From JAJEEA01 sp965243615 (GTDB lineage: Bacteria > Acidobacteriota > Vicinamibacteria > Vicinamibacterales > UBA8438): a stretch of DNA of 64,000 nt. The stretch is taken from assembly GCA_965243615.1 (NCBI GenBank), contig CBDEVO010000003.1:4030001-4094000 (forward strand), given 5' to 3'. Of the stretch, positions 49,988 through 62,240 are shown one piece after another. Below the pieces are notes generated by a model that did no database searches, was not told where the DNA came from, and saw only the letters and a program-made list of their open reading frames with translations. The translations under genes and the position numbers were made by a program. The number at the start of each line of letters is the position of its first letter. Within the stretch, counting starts at the first letter, position 1.

Positions 49988-50923
49988 GTGCTGGTCAAAC
50001 GCTATTCCTTCATCGTCGCTGATCGTTCGACCGGAGTCGTACACCGCTTCGCCCTGAGTTTCCGCCCGAAGCTGGTGGCAGCCCTGTTGATCGCTCTCCC
50101 CCTCGGGTGGGCCGGCCATGCCGCCTGGCTCGATGGGTCCCGGTTCGATCCGGCCCAGTGGCTGAAGTCGCCCCGCTGGACGATGAACGACCGGCTGCGC
50201 TCGTTCAACGCCCTGCTCCAGTCCGAAATCGACCGCTACGGCACCACCGTCACCGACCTGTCCCGCCGGGTGGCCGCCCTGCAGCCCGTCGTCGAGGCCC
50301 TGCACGATCAGTCCGTCGTCGACCCCGGCGTCAGGCAGGCCATGATGCAGGTGGCGGAGGTCGATCGCTCGCGGAGGGCGTCGACCCTGCGGACGGTGGC
50401 GCAGGCGGCGCCGACCGAGACCCTGAACCTGCTTCACGATCTGCTCGACGTGCTGGAGATCGAGCTCGGGGTCGTTCAGGGCAACATCCGGCTCCGGCGG
50501 GACCTCGCCGCCGCGACGCCGCTCGACCTCCCCGTCCGGGGCCGCATCATGTCCCGGTTCGGGTACCGGAGCGATCCTTTCACGGACGAGTGGAGGTTTC
50601 ACGAGGGACTCGACATCGACACCGGATACGGGCAACCGGTCCGGGCGACGGCCGGCGGCCGCGTCGTGGAAGCCGGGCGCCATGGCAACCACGGCGAGAT
50701 GATCGAGCTCGACCACGGCTTCGGCCGCCGCACGCGCTACGCTCATCTGTCGGAGTTCGCCGTCCGCGTGGGCGAAGATGTCGAGCGGGGGCAGGTCATC
50801 GGCTACGCCGGCGCCACCGGCCGCGCCACCGGATCGCACATCCACTACGAGGTCCTGGTCGGCAACCGGCCCATGAACCCGCTCCGGCTGGTGTTCGCCT
50901 CCGGCGGCGTCTCGGCGGACTGA
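49988..50923 (+). CDS. M23 family metallopeptidase (LytM type)
   Basis: The 311-residue protein has a short cytoplasmic start, a membrane segment (LVAALLIALPLGWAGHAAWL, residues 24-43) and a periplasmic coiled-coil-containing part. The C-terminal LytM domain follows with RIMSRFGYRSDPFTDEWRFHEGLDIDTGYGQPVRA, zinc ligands in FHEGLDID and GSHIHYEVLVG. All ligands appear present, so it is probably an active peptidoglycan endopeptidase. The start is GTG 49988 after GAGG. It lies 470 bp before secA and diverges from the CHAD gene. Confidence 0.9.
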   Translation: MLVKRYSFIVADRSTGVVHRFALSFRPKLVAALLIALPLGWAGHAAWLDGSRFDPAQWLKSPRWTMNDRLRSFNALLQSEIDRYGTTVTDLSRRVAALQPVVEALHDQSVVDPGVRQAMMQVAEVDRSRRASTLRTVAQAAPTETLNLLHDLLDVLEIELGVVQGNIRLRRDLAAATPLDLPVRGRIMSRFGYRSDPFTDEWRFHEGLDIDTGYGQPVRATAGGRVVEAGRHGNHGEMIELDHGFGRRTRYAHLSEFAVRVGEDVERGQVIGYAGATGRATGSHIHYEVLVGNRPMNPLRLVFASGGVSAD

Positions 50924-51031
50924 TTTCCGCCGGCGGGCCGGCCGGCGTCATCCCTCTTCCACCAGGGCTCCCCGTTTCCCGAAAACTCCGCGAGCCAGGA
51001 ATCTGCGCCGCAGGCGGCGTGGGCTCCTGCA

Positions 51032-51078
51032 GGATTGGTTGGGCGCCCGGCGGAGCCGAAGGCGACGATGGGCAGGCC
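51032..51078 (+). repeat. Dispersed repeat, copy D
   Basis: GGATTGGTTGGGCGCCCGGCGGAGCC-type core, followed by GAAGGCGACGATGGGC. An imperfect hairpin (about 50996-51032) precedes it. It lies in the 470-bp gap before secA. Apart from this copy, copy E and the secA promoter, I see nothing in that gap. Confidence 0.75.
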
Positions 51079-51153
51079 GGGTTTCGCCGGCTCGCGCGCC
51101 CGTTGTTGGGCGGCGGCGGCGGCCCCGGTTTCGCAACGGTCGAACCCGTCGTC

Positions 51154-51182
51154 TTGACGCGTATAGGCCCCTTCCCTACAAT
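51154..51182 (+). promoter_or_regulatory. sigma70-type promoter of secA-guaB
   Basis: TTGACG (51154-51159), a 17-bp spacer and TACAAT (51177-51182), five of six each. The start near 51189 gives a leader of about 205 nt that carries repeat copy E just before the start codon. Confidence 0.75.
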
Positions 51183-51310
51183 CGATCACATCCGTGTCTA
51201 CCGGATCGACACCCGCCTTGGATCATCATCGACAGCGCAACGCTACGGAGGGGCCGGCCCTGCCCGAGGAACGGCCGGCGGTCCCGGCCGCGGGACGGCG
51301 CGAGCTGCCG

Positions 51311-51353
51311 GAGGGATGGTCGGGCGCCAAGCGTAGCCGCGGGCGACGATCGC
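51311..51353 (+). repeat. Dispersed repeat, copy E (divergent)
   Basis: A weaker match: GGATGGTCGGGCGCC, then AGCGTAGCCGCGGGCGACGAT. It lies about 40 bp before the secA ATG, inside its transcribed leader. Confidence 0.5.
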
Positions 51354-51393
51354 CGCGCTAGATTGCCTTCGACGCGGTCCCGGGACTCGACCG

Positions 51394-54285
<2,892 letters not shown>

Positions 54286-54286
54286 C

Positions 54287-55813
54287 ATGACGGTGGGCAT
54301 CGACACGACGGCGACCCGTTTCACGGCCACCGACATCGCGGTGGCCCTGACGTTCGACGACGTGCTGCTGGTGCCACAGCGCTCCGAGGTGCTGCCGGCC
54401 GAAGTCGACGTCTCCACCCGGCTTACCCGGAACGTCACCCTGAAGGTGCCGATCATCAGCGCCGCCATGGACACCGTCACGGAGTCGCGCCTCGCCATCG
54501 CGATGGCGCAGCTCGGCGGCATGGGCGTGATCCACAAGAACCTCCCCATCGAGGACCAGGCGGCCGAGGTCGACCGGGTCAAGCGGTCGGAGAGCGGGAT
54601 GATCGTCAACCCGATCACGCTGGCCCCCTCCAACCGCATCGTCGAGGCCCTCGAGCTGATGAAGAAGTACCGCATCTCGGGAGTGCCGATCACCGAGGAC
54701 GGCAGCACCGAGGGCCGGCTCGTCGGCATCCTCACCAACCGGGACCTGCGCTTCGAGCGCCGCATCGACCGGCCCATCGGCGAGGTGATGACCCGCAAGG
54801 ACCTGATCACGGTGCCGGTCGGGACGACCCTGCAGGACGCCCAGACCATCCTGCACCAGCACCGCGTGGAGAAGCTGCTGGTGGTCGATCAGGAGTTCCG
54901 GCTCAAGGGGCTGATCACCGTCAAGGACATCCAGAAGATGATCACCTACCCCACCGCGTCCAAGGACGAGCTGGGCCGGTTGCGGGTGGGGGCGGCGGTG
55001 GGCATCGCCAAGGACACGATGGAGCGGTCCGAGGCCCTGGTCGGGGCCGGCGCCGATGTCCTCGTCGTCGACACCGCGCACGGGCACTCCCGCGGGGTGA
55101 TGGCGATGGTCGGCCGGCTCCGCGAGCGCTTTCCCAGCGTGGAGCTCGTCGCCGGCAACGTCGCCACCGCGGAGGGCACCGAGTCGCTGATCGCCCTCGG
55201 CGTCGACGGGGTCAAGGTCGGCATCGGCTCCGGGTCGATCTGCACCACCCGGGTCATCGCCGGCATCGGCATGCCGATGATCTCGGCCCTCGCCGAGTGC
55301 GGGCAGGCCGCGAGCCGGCACGGCGTCCCGATCATCGCCGACGGCGGGGTGCGCTACTCGGGCGACATCACCAAGGCGCTGGCGGTCGGGGCCGGGGCGG
55401 TCATGATCGGGAGCCTCTTCGCGGGCACCGACGAGAGCCCCGGCGAGCTGATCCTCTACCAGGGGCGCAGCTTCAAGGAGTACCGGGGGATGGGCTCGAT
55501 CGGGGCGATGCGCGCGGGCAGCCGCGACCGCTACTTCCAGGAGGACTTCGATCTCGCGAGCCCCCGCGAGGACGGCGAGAAGCTCGTCCCCGAGGGCATC
55601 GAGGGGCGGGTGCCCCACAAGGGGTCGGTCGGCGCCATGATCCACCAGCTCGTCGGCGGCCTGCGCGCCGGCATGGGCTACTGCGGCTGCCCCACCATCC
55701 CCGAGCTGCAGGGGAACGCGAGGCTGGTGCGCATCACCCCCGCCGGCATGCGCGAGAGCCACGTCCACGACGTGGTCATCACCAAGGAAGCCCCCAACTA
55801 CCGCTCGGAGTAG
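54287..55813 (+). CDS. guaB: Inosine-5'-monophosphate dehydrogenase
   Basis: GuaB oxidises IMP to XMP, the committed step to GTP. The 508-residue protein has the barrel start ALTFDDVLLVPQRSEVLP, the two CBS domains inserted near residues 105-215 (RISGVPITEDGSTEGRLVGILTNRDLRF and RVEKLLVVDQEFRLKGLITVKDIQ), DTAHGHSRGVM, the catalytic Cys loop KVGIGSGSICTTRVIAG, and the flap EGIEGRVPHKGSVGAM. The ATG at 54287 begins one base after secA ends, so translation is probably coupled; pairing of secA with guaB is unusual. Confidence 0.97.
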   Translation: MTVGIDTTATRFTATDIAVALTFDDVLLVPQRSEVLPAEVDVSTRLTRNVTLKVPIISAAMDTVTESRLAIAMAQLGGMGVIHKNLPIEDQAAEVDRVKRSESGMIVNPITLAPSNRIVEALELMKKYRISGVPITEDGSTEGRLVGILTNRDLRFERRIDRPIGEVMTRKDLITVPVGTTLQDAQTILHQHRVEKLLVVDQEFRLKGLITVKDIQKMITYPTASKDELGRLRVGAAVGIAKDTMERSEALVGAGADVLVVDTAHGHSRGVMAMVGRLRERFPSVELVAGNVATAEGTESLIALGVDGVKVGIGSGSICTTRVIAGIGMPMISALAECGQAASRHGVPIIADGGVRYSGDITKALAVGAGAVMIGSLFAGTDESPGELILYQGRSFKEYRGMGSIGAMRAGSRDRYFQEDFDLASPREDGEKLVPEGIEGRVPHKGSVGAMIHQLVGGLRAGMGYCGCPTIPELQGNARLVRITPAGMRESHVHDVVITKEAPNYRSE

Positions 55814-55872
55814 GCTGCTTGCGGCGAATCACGCATCGTCTTCCACCTCCCGCCGGGGCGGGACGACGATCC

Positions 55873-56340
55873 TCACGCCTCCACCGAGTCCACCGGCCCG
55901 CTTCGGGGCAAAGCCGCGCCTGATCCTTCCGGCAGGTCGATGGCGATCTCCCGCGAGTCGCCGCCCCGGTCGTGGATGCGGACCGACACCGCGCCCGACA
56001 CGGGACGCGGCAGGCGGTCCGCCCATTCGATGCACACGAGAGCGCCGGATTCCGGCAGCTCCTCGAGCCCGAGGTCGTCGGTCTCGGCCGGGTCGAGCCG
56101 ATAGAGGTCGACGTGCTGGACCCGGCCCCCGCCGTAGGCCTGGACGATCGTGAACGTGGGGCTGCTGACCTCGTCGGGGTCGATGCCCATGCCCTCGACG
56201 AACCCCCGCACGAACGCAGTCTTCCCGGCCCCGAGGTCCCCGAAGAGCTGCACGACGGTCCCGGGGGGAAGACGCCGGGCGAGATCGGCGGCGATGTCCG
56301 CCGTCTGTCGTTCGGAGTGACTCTCGTGGCGTGTGTGCAT
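55873..56340 (-). CDS. tsaE: tRNA threonylcarbamoyladenosine biosynthesis ATPase TsaE
   Basis: TsaE works with TsaB and TsaD to install t6A37 on tRNA. The 155-residue P-loop protein has Walker A in VVQLFGDLGAGKTAFVRGF, DPDEVSSPTFTIVQAYGGG, HVDLYRLDPAETDDLGLEEL and ALVCIEWADRLP (Trp-containing family motif). ATG 56340 is taken as the start; an in-frame GTG at 56349 would add three residues. No clear Shine-Dalgarno is seen. It follows nnr by 26 bp on the same strand, a common pairing in bacteria. Confidence 0.93.
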   Translation of the reverse strand: MHTRHESHSERQTADIAADLARRLPPGTVVQLFGDLGAGKTAFVRGFVEGMGIDPDEVSSPTFTIVQAYGGGRVQHVDLYRLDPAETDDLGLEELPESGALVCIEWADRLPRPVSGAVSVRIHDRGGDSREIAIDLPEGSGAALPRSGPVDSVEA

Positions 56341-56366
56341 GGCCGGCACTCGTCGGGTCTGCAGGG

Positions 56367-57959
56367 TCAGAGGGGCTTGAACGCGGGCTCCTGTTCATGC
56401 CGGTCGGGTCCGTCGCCGGCCAGGGTCACGAGGGCGGGGCCGAGACCGCGCGCGAGGTCGCCGGCCAGCAACCCCGCGCCGTGCTCGGCCGCCGCCGCGT
56501 CCCCCGCGAGCCCGTGCAGGCATACGCCGAGCCCGCAGGCGGTCTCGACGTCCGGGAGCTGCGCCATCCACGCGGCCAGCACCCCGGTGAGCACGTCGCC
56601 GGTCCCGCCGGTGGCCATGCCCGGATTGCCGGTGACGTTGATCCACACGTCACCGGCCGGGGTCGCCACCAGGGTCCGCGCCCCCTTCAGGACGACGAAG
56701 ATGCCCTGCTCCCCCGCCAGGTCGCGGGCCACGTCGAGGCGGTGGGCGGTCACGTACTCGGCCGGCCGGCCGATGATGCGCCCCATCTCGCCGGCGTGCG
56801 GGGTGATGACGAGCGGGCGGTCCGGACGTCCCCGGAGGCCGGCGGGGTCGCCGGCGAACGCGTTCAGGGCGTCGGCGTCGAGCACCATCGGGACCCGGGC
56901 GCGGTCCACCAGCTCGCGTACGAACCGCGTGACGCCGGTCGCGCGCCCCAGGCCGGGTCCGACCGCGAGGACGTCGCAGCGCTCGGCGAGCACCGCGCCG
57001 GCCGCCTCGGCCGCGACGCGGCCCTCGCCGTCGTCGTCGAGCCCCAGGGTCATGTACTCCGGCGCCATCGCGGCCACGACGGGCTGGCAGACGCGGGGCG
57101 TCGCCACCGTGACCAGGCCCGCCCCCGAGCGCAGGGCGCCGAGCGCCGCGAGGCCGGCGGCGCCGGTCTTGCCCGTCGACCCCGCGGCGACGAGCACCCG
57201 CCCGTAGTCGCCCTTGTGGGTGTCCCGGGGCCGGTGCGGGACCTGCCTCCGGCACCATGCCCGGGTGACGACGGTGACGCGCGATCCCGCCACCTCGTCC
57301 ACGACCATCGCCGGAATCCCGATGTCGGCGACCAATACGGTGCCGGCCCGGGCCGCGGCCGGGTCCAGCAGCAGCGGCAGCTTCGGTGCGCCGAGCGTCA
57401 CCGTGAGGGCGGCGGCGACCGCTTCCCCGATCGGTTCCGACGTATCCGCCGACAGACCGGACGGGAGGTCGATCGACGCCACCGGGACGTCCAAGGCGTT
57501 GAGACCGCGGACGACGGTCCGCCAGTGTCCGGCCAGGGGGCGCGTCAGGCCGGTACCGAACAGGGCGTCGATCACCAGATCGCATCGGCCGGAGTACGCG
57601 CGCGCCGCTTCCCACGCGGCAGGGCTCGAGGCGTCGATCACCGGCACCCCGACTCGCCGGAGGGCCGCCAGGTTGACCCCGGCGTCTCCCCCGACGTCCG
57701 CCTCGGGCGCGGCCAGGTACGCCCTTACGGCGGCGCCGCGGTCGGTCAGGATGCGCGCCGCGACGAACCCGTCGCCGCCGTTGTTCCCCTTCCCGCACAC
57801 CACCGCGATGCGCCGGTTCGCGCCGAGCGGCCAACGCGACTCCAGGGCGGCGACGACCTGCCGGCCGGCCGCCTCCATCAGCACCAGCGACGGCACTCGG
57901 AGATCGGAGATCGTCCGCCGGTCCGCGTCACGCATCTGGGCGGTGTTCAGCACCCGCAT
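56367..57959 (-). CDS. nnr: Bifunctional NAD(P)H-hydrate repair enzyme
   Basis: The 530-residue protein fuses an N-terminal epimerase (YjeF_N) and a C-terminal dehydratase that repair NAD(P)H hydrates. The epimerase half has MEAAGRQVVAAL, VVCGKGNNGGDGFVAARIL and SIDLPSGLSADT. The dehydratase half (from about residue 230) has THKGDYGRVLVAAGSTGKTGAAGLA, LAVGPGLGRATGVTRF, ITPHAGEMGRIIG and the NPGMATGGTGDVLTGVLAAW signature. The ATG at 57959 is at the start of family homology. It is divergent from the aminotransferase gene. Confidence 0.95.
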   Translation of the reverse strand: MRVLNTAQMRDADRRTISDLRVPSLVLMEAAGRQVVAALESRWPLGANRRIAVVCGKGNNGGDGFVAARILTDRGAAVRAYLAAPEADVGGDAGVNLAALRRVGVPVIDASSPAAWEAARAYSGRCDLVIDALFGTGLTRPLAGHWRTVVRGLNALDVPVASIDLPSGLSADTSEPIGEAVAAALTVTLGAPKLPLLLDPAAARAGTVLVADIGIPAMVVDEVAGSRVTVVTRAWCRRQVPHRPRDTHKGDYGRVLVAAGSTGKTGAAGLAALGALRSGAGLVTVATPRVCQPVVAAMAPEYMTLGLDDDGEGRVAAEAAGAVLAERCDVLAVGPGLGRATGVTRFVRELVDRARVPMVLDADALNAFAGDPAGLRGRPDRPLVITPHAGEMGRIIGRPAEYVTAHRLDVARDLAGEQGIFVVLKGARTLVATPAGDVWINVTGNPGMATGGTGDVLTGVLAAWMAQLPDVETACGLGVCLHGLAGDAAAAEHGAGLLAGDLARGLGPALVTLAGDGPDRHEQEPAFKPL

Positions 57960-58164
57960 CCTGTTCCGCCGATCGGTGGTAGCCCATCCTCGGGCCTGCC
58001 CGTCGCCCACTGCCCCCGGGCATGCCGCCGCTCTCCGACGGGCACCGGCCGCGGCCGCGGTTCGCGCCGACATCGGTCCCGTCCCGCGACCGGCGAGCTG
58101 ACGGCATCGGCGCGACCGTTCTGCCGCGCTCGGCCCGTCACCGAGGCCCTGCGCGTATGGTACC

Positions 58165-59100
58165 GTGGACGGCGTGAATCCGAACCCTGTCGACGCGCCC
58201 GCCGCCCCCGCCGCCGGCATCGCCGAGGCCACCGTGAACGTGAACGGGGTCGTGACCTCCGGCGACCGGGCGGTGGTCTCGGTCTTCGACCACGGCTTCC
58301 TCTACGGCGACGGCGTTTACGAGACCTTGCGCACCTACAACCGCCGGCCCTTCCTGCCCGACCGCCACCTCGCCCGGCTCCGCGCGTCGGCCGCGCGCCT
58401 GTCCCTGGAGGTCCCGGTGACGGACGCGGAGCTCGAGTCCCGCATGCGCGACACCATGCGGGGGGTCCATGCCCAGGGCGAGGTGATGCTGCGGATTCTC
58501 GTCACGCGGGGAGTCGGCGACCTCGGCTACGACCCCGCCGTGTGTCGCACGCCGACGGTAGTCATCATCGCCCGCCCGCATCGCGAGTCGCCCGCCCGCG
58601 TGCAATGCGACGGCGTGCGGCTGGTCGTGGCCAGCGTCGTGCGCAACCACCCCCGCAGCGTCGACCCCGTCATCAAGTCGAACAACCTGCTCAACAACGT
58701 GCTGGCGATGCAGGAGGCGGTGCGCGAGGGCGCCTACGAGGCGATACTCCTCAACCACCGGGGCGAGCTCGCCGAGTGCTCGCAGTCGAACCTGTTCGTG
58801 GTGCGGGACGGCGTCGTCCTGACCCCGCCGCTCGACGCCGGGCTGCTCGAAGGGGTGACGCGCAACCTGCTCTTCGAGGTGGGCGCGGGCGCCGGGGTGC
58901 CGGTGCGGGAAGCCGTGCTCCGCCAAACGGACCTGGCCTCGGTGGACGAGCTGTTCATCACCAGCACCACGCGCGAGGTGGTGCCGGTGGTCCGGGTCGG
59001 CGACCACGTGATCGGGTCCGGCTCGCCGGGCCCCGTGACCCGGCGACTGCTGGCGCGGCTTCGCGAGCGGGCCGACCATCTCACCCGCGCGCCCGACTGA
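58165..59100 (+). CDS. Class IV aminotransferase (branched-chain or D-amino-acid type)
   Basis: This 311-residue PLP enzyme has the class IV pattern: VVSVFDHGFLYGDGVYETLRTYNRRPFLPDRHLARL near the N-terminus, the catalytic Lys in VDPVIKSNNLLNNVLAMQEA, ILLNHRGELAECSQSNLFVV, GLLEGVTRNLLFEV and FITSTTREVVPVV. IlvE, D-alanine transaminase and aminodeoxychorismate lyase share these features, and I cannot separate them with certainty. GTG at 58165 and GTG at 58174 are both possible starts. Its last about 90 bp and the following 100 bp form a tandem duplication (59011-59206). Confidence 0.8.
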   Translation: MDGVNPNPVDAPAAPAAGIAEATVNVNGVVTSGDRAVVSVFDHGFLYGDGVYETLRTYNRRPFLPDRHLARLRASAARLSLEVPVTDAELESRMRDTMRGVHAQGEVMLRILVTRGVGDLGYDPAVCRTPTVVIIARPHRESPARVQCDGVRLVVASVVRNHPRSVDPVIKSNNLLNNVLAMQEAVREGAYEAILLNHRGELAECSQSNLFVVRDGVVLTPPLDAGLLEGVTRNLLFEVGAGAGVPVREAVLRQTDLASVDELFITSTTREVVPVVRVGDHVIGSGSPGPVTRRLLARLRERADHLTRAPD

Positions 59101-59206
59101 TCCCGCGATGATCGGGGCCCGCCCGTCGGGCCCCGTGGCCCGACGCCTGCTGCAGCGCTGCACGAGCGGGCCGACCATCTCGCCTGCGCGCCCGACTGAT
59201 CCCGCC
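59011..59206 (+). repeat. Tandem duplication of the aminotransferase 3' end
   Basis: Two copies of about 95 bp, offset by 100 bp: 59011-59106 (last codons and stop of the aminotransferase) and 59111-59206. They share CGGGCCCCGTG, GAGCGGGCCGACCATCTC and GCGCGCCCGACTGATCCC, with scattered mismatches and one 1-bp gap. The second copy lies beyond the stop codon and is probably untranslated. The rest of the gap to gcvP (59207-59334) shows nothing convincing. Confidence 0.8.
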
Positions 59207-59334
59207 ACGCCCCGGCCAAACCAACCAGGGAGGGCCGTATTCGGCGCTCCCCACCGACGTATCCGGTCACCGGCAGCGACTCGGGCGGGAGCACCCGGGC
59301 TCGCCTGGCCGCCTGCCGCCCCTGCCACACCGGG

Positions 59335-62229
59335 TCACTCCTGATAGGCCTCCACGGGCGGGCAGGCGCAGACCAGGTTGCGGTCGCCGTGCGCGTCGTC
59401 GATCCGCCCCACCGACGGCCAGAACTTGTTCGCGCGCACGAAGGGCAGCGGGTAAACGGCCTGCTCCCGGGAGTAGGGGTGGGACCAGACGTCGGCAGTG
59501 GCCTCGGCCGCGGTGTGGGGGGCGTTCTTCAGCACGTTGTCGGCGGGGTCGGCGGCGCCGCCCACGATGGCCTCGATCTCGCCGCGGATGGCGATCAGGG
59601 CGTCGCAGAACCGGTCGAGCTCCTCGCGCGGCTCGCTCTCGGTCGGCTCCACCATCATCGTCCCCGGCACGGGAAACGATACCGTCGGAGCGTGAAACCC
59701 GTAGTCCATGAGGCGCTTCGCGACGTCGAGCTCGGTGACGCCGTGCGGCCGGAGGGCCCGCAGATCGAGAATCAGCTCATGCGCGACCCGGCCGTTGGCT
59801 CGCGCGTACAGCACGTCGTAGTGCGAGGCGAGGCGCGCCTTGACGTAGTTGGCGCCGAGTATCGCGGCCGCGGTGGCCCGCCGCATGCCGTCCGGCCCGA
59901 GCATCCGGACGTATCCGTGCGAGATGAGGAGAATGCTGGCGCTCCCCCACGGCGCGGCCGAAATCGCGGGAATCGCCCGCCCGCCGCCGACCGGCGCCAG
60001 CGGATGCCCCGGCAGGTACGGCGCGAGGTGCTCCGCGCACGCGATCGGCCCCATGCCGGGCCCGCCGCCGCCGTGGGGAATCGCGAACGTCTTGTGCAGG
60101 TTGATGTGGCAGACGTCGGCCCCGATCGCGGCGGGGCTGGTCACCCCGACCTGGGCGTTCAGGTTCGCCCCGTCCATGTACACCTGACCGCCGGCGTCGT
60201 GGACGACGTCGCAGATCTCGCGGATGGCGTCTTCGAAGACCCCGTGCGTGGACGGGTACGTGATCATCAGGCCGCACAGGGCGTTGCGGTGGGCCGCCGC
60301 CTTGGCGCGCAGGTCCTCGAGGTCGACGTTCCCGCCGTCGTCGCAGGCCACCACCACGACCCGCATCCCCGCCATCGTCGCGGTGGCCGGGTTCGTGCCG
60401 TGGGCGGACGCCGGAATCAGGACCACGTCGCGGCCGCCGCCGCCGTGATCGCGGTGCCAGGCGCGAATGACCATGAGCCCCGCGAACTCGCCCTGCGCCC
60501 CCGAGTTCGGCTGCAGCGACACCGCGGGCAGCCCGGTGATGGCGGCGAGCGACGCCTCGAGCTCGCGGAACACGGTCCGGTAACCCTCGGTCGTATCCGC
60601 CGGCGCGAACGGGTGGACGGCGGCGAACGCCGGCCAGCTCACGGCGCGGATCTCGGAAGCCGCGGTCAGCTTCATCGTGCAGGACCCGAGGGGGATCATC
60701 GACGTGTCGAGACCCAGATCGCGCCGCTCGAGCTGCTTCAGATAGCGCATCATCTGGGTCTCGGACCGGTGCCGGTGGAAGACCGGATGGGTCAGATACG
60801 CCGACGTGCGCACGAGGGGCTCGGGCCAGTCGGGAGCCGCTTCCCGGGTGGCGGCGGCCCCGTCCGGGGCGGCAGCCGCGGGGGGCGGGGCCGGCCGGTC
60901 GAGGGCGCCGGCGACGAGCGACAGGATGTGGGCCACGTCGCCCGGGCTCGTGGTCTCGTCGAGGGCGATGCCCACCGACTCGTCGCCGCGGTAGCGGAAG
61001 TGCACGCCCGCCGCCTCGGCGCCGGCCCGCAGCCGCTCCCGCGCGGCAGTCGGCAACGGCACCGTGACCGTGTCGAAGAAGTGCGGGTGAACGGGCGCAA
61101 GGCCCAGCCCCCGCAGCCCCTCCGCCAGCCGCCGGGCCAGCCCGTGCACGCGGACGGCGATGGCGCGCAGGCCGTCCGGGCCGTGGTAGACCGCGTAGAA
61201 GCCGGCGAGGTTGGCGAGCAGGGCCTGGGCGGTGCAGATGTTCGAGGTCGCGCGGTCGCGTCTGATGTGCTGCTCGCGGGTCTGCAGCGCCATCCGATAG
61301 GCGGGGTGACCGTGCCGGTCGACGGACAGCCCGATGACGCGTCCCGGCACCTGCCTGACGAGCTTCTCGCGGGTGGCGAAGAACGCCGCGTGCGGTCCGC
61401 CGTAGCCCATCGGCACGCCGAACCGCTGCGAGTTGCCCACCACGACGTCCGCCCCGCTCTCGCCGGGCGGCGTCATCAGGGTCAGGGCCAGCAGGTCGGT
61501 GCAGACGGCGGCCAGGGCCCCCGCCCCGTGGGCGCGGTCCACCACCTCCGCAATCGGGAGCACGGCGCCGTCCTCGCCCGGCGTCTGAAGGAGGACGCCG
61601 AAGACCCCGTCGTCGATCCGCATCGCCGCCGGGTCGCCCACCTCGACCCTGATGCCCAGCGGCTCGGCCCGGCCCCGCACCACGTCGACGGTCTGGGGGA
61701 AGCAGTGCCGCGACACCAGCAGCCGGTCGGCGCCGGGCGCGGTGCGCGACCGCACGCGGTGCATCATCGCCATCGCTTCCGCCGCCGCCGTCGCCTCGTC
61801 GAGGAGCGAGGCGTTCGCCACCGCCATCCCCGTCAGGTCGCCCACCATCGTCTGGTAGTTCAACAGCGCCTCGAGGCGCCCCTGCGCCACCTCCGCCTGA
61901 TACGGCGTGTAGGGGGTGTACCAACCGGGGTTCTCGAACACGTTGCGCAGGATGACGCTCGGGGTGATGCAGCCGTAGTACCCCAGGCCAATGCAGGCCC
62001 GGCCGGACCGGTTGCGGGCGGCGATGGTGCGCAGGCGGGCGAGGTACTCGGCCTCGGTCTCCGGTCCCGGCGTCCGCAGGGGGGCGTCCAGCCGGATGTC
62101 GGGGGGCACCGCCTCGTCGACGAGGGCCTCGAGCGAGGCGGCACCCACCGCGGCGAGCATCCCCTCGACGTCGTCGGGGCGAGGCCCGATGTGTCGCTCG
62201 GAGAACCGGTCGGCTCGTGCGCGGGTCAC
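59335..62229 (-). CDS. gcvP: Glycine dehydrogenase (decarboxylating), P protein
   Basis: GcvP is the PLP-dependent P protein of the glycine cleavage system, which splits glycine into CO2, ammonia and a methylene-tetrahydrofolate unit. The 964-residue single chain joins the two halves that are separate in some bacteria. Features are RHIGPRPDDVEGMLAAVG at the start, LLNYQTMVGDLTGMAVANASLLDEATAAAEAM, ATSNICTAQALLANLAGFYAVYHGP, IPLGSCTMKLTA, and the PLP Lys in HINLHKTFAIPHGGGGPGMGPI (about residue 710). GTG 62229 is the start. It follows gcvH by 11 bp. Confidence 0.96.
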   Translation of the reverse strand: MTRARADRFSERHIGPRPDDVEGMLAAVGAASLEALVDEAVPPDIRLDAPLRTPGPETEAEYLARLRTIAARNRSGRACIGLGYYGCITPSVILRNVFENPGWYTPYTPYQAEVAQGRLEALLNYQTMVGDLTGMAVANASLLDEATAAAEAMAMMHRVRSRTAPGADRLLVSRHCFPQTVDVVRGRAEPLGIRVEVGDPAAMRIDDGVFGVLLQTPGEDGAVLPIAEVVDRAHGAGALAAVCTDLLALTLMTPPGESGADVVVGNSQRFGVPMGYGGPHAAFFATREKLVRQVPGRVIGLSVDRHGHPAYRMALQTREQHIRRDRATSNICTAQALLANLAGFYAVYHGPDGLRAIAVRVHGLARRLAEGLRGLGLAPVHPHFFDTVTVPLPTAARERLRAGAEAAGVHFRYRGDESVGIALDETTSPGDVAHILSLVAGALDRPAPPPAAAAPDGAAATREAAPDWPEPLVRTSAYLTHPVFHRHRSETQMMRYLKQLERRDLGLDTSMIPLGSCTMKLTAASEIRAVSWPAFAAVHPFAPADTTEGYRTVFRELEASLAAITGLPAVSLQPNSGAQGEFAGLMVIRAWHRDHGGGGRDVVLIPASAHGTNPATATMAGMRVVVVACDDGGNVDLEDLRAKAAAHRNALCGLMITYPSTHGVFEDAIREICDVVHDAGGQVYMDGANLNAQVGVTSPAAIGADVCHINLHKTFAIPHGGGGPGMGPIACAEHLAPYLPGHPLAPVGGGRAIPAISAAPWGSASILLISHGYVRMLGPDGMRRATAAAILGANYVKARLASHYDVLYARANGRVAHELILDLRALRPHGVTELDVAKRLMDYGFHAPTVSFPVPGTMMVEPTESEPREELDRFCDALIAIRGEIEAIVGGAADPADNVLKNAPHTAAEATADVWSHPYSREQAVYPLPFVRANKFWPSVGRIDDAHGDRNLVCACPPVEAYQE

Positions 62230-62240
62230 GCCGGGTCCGC

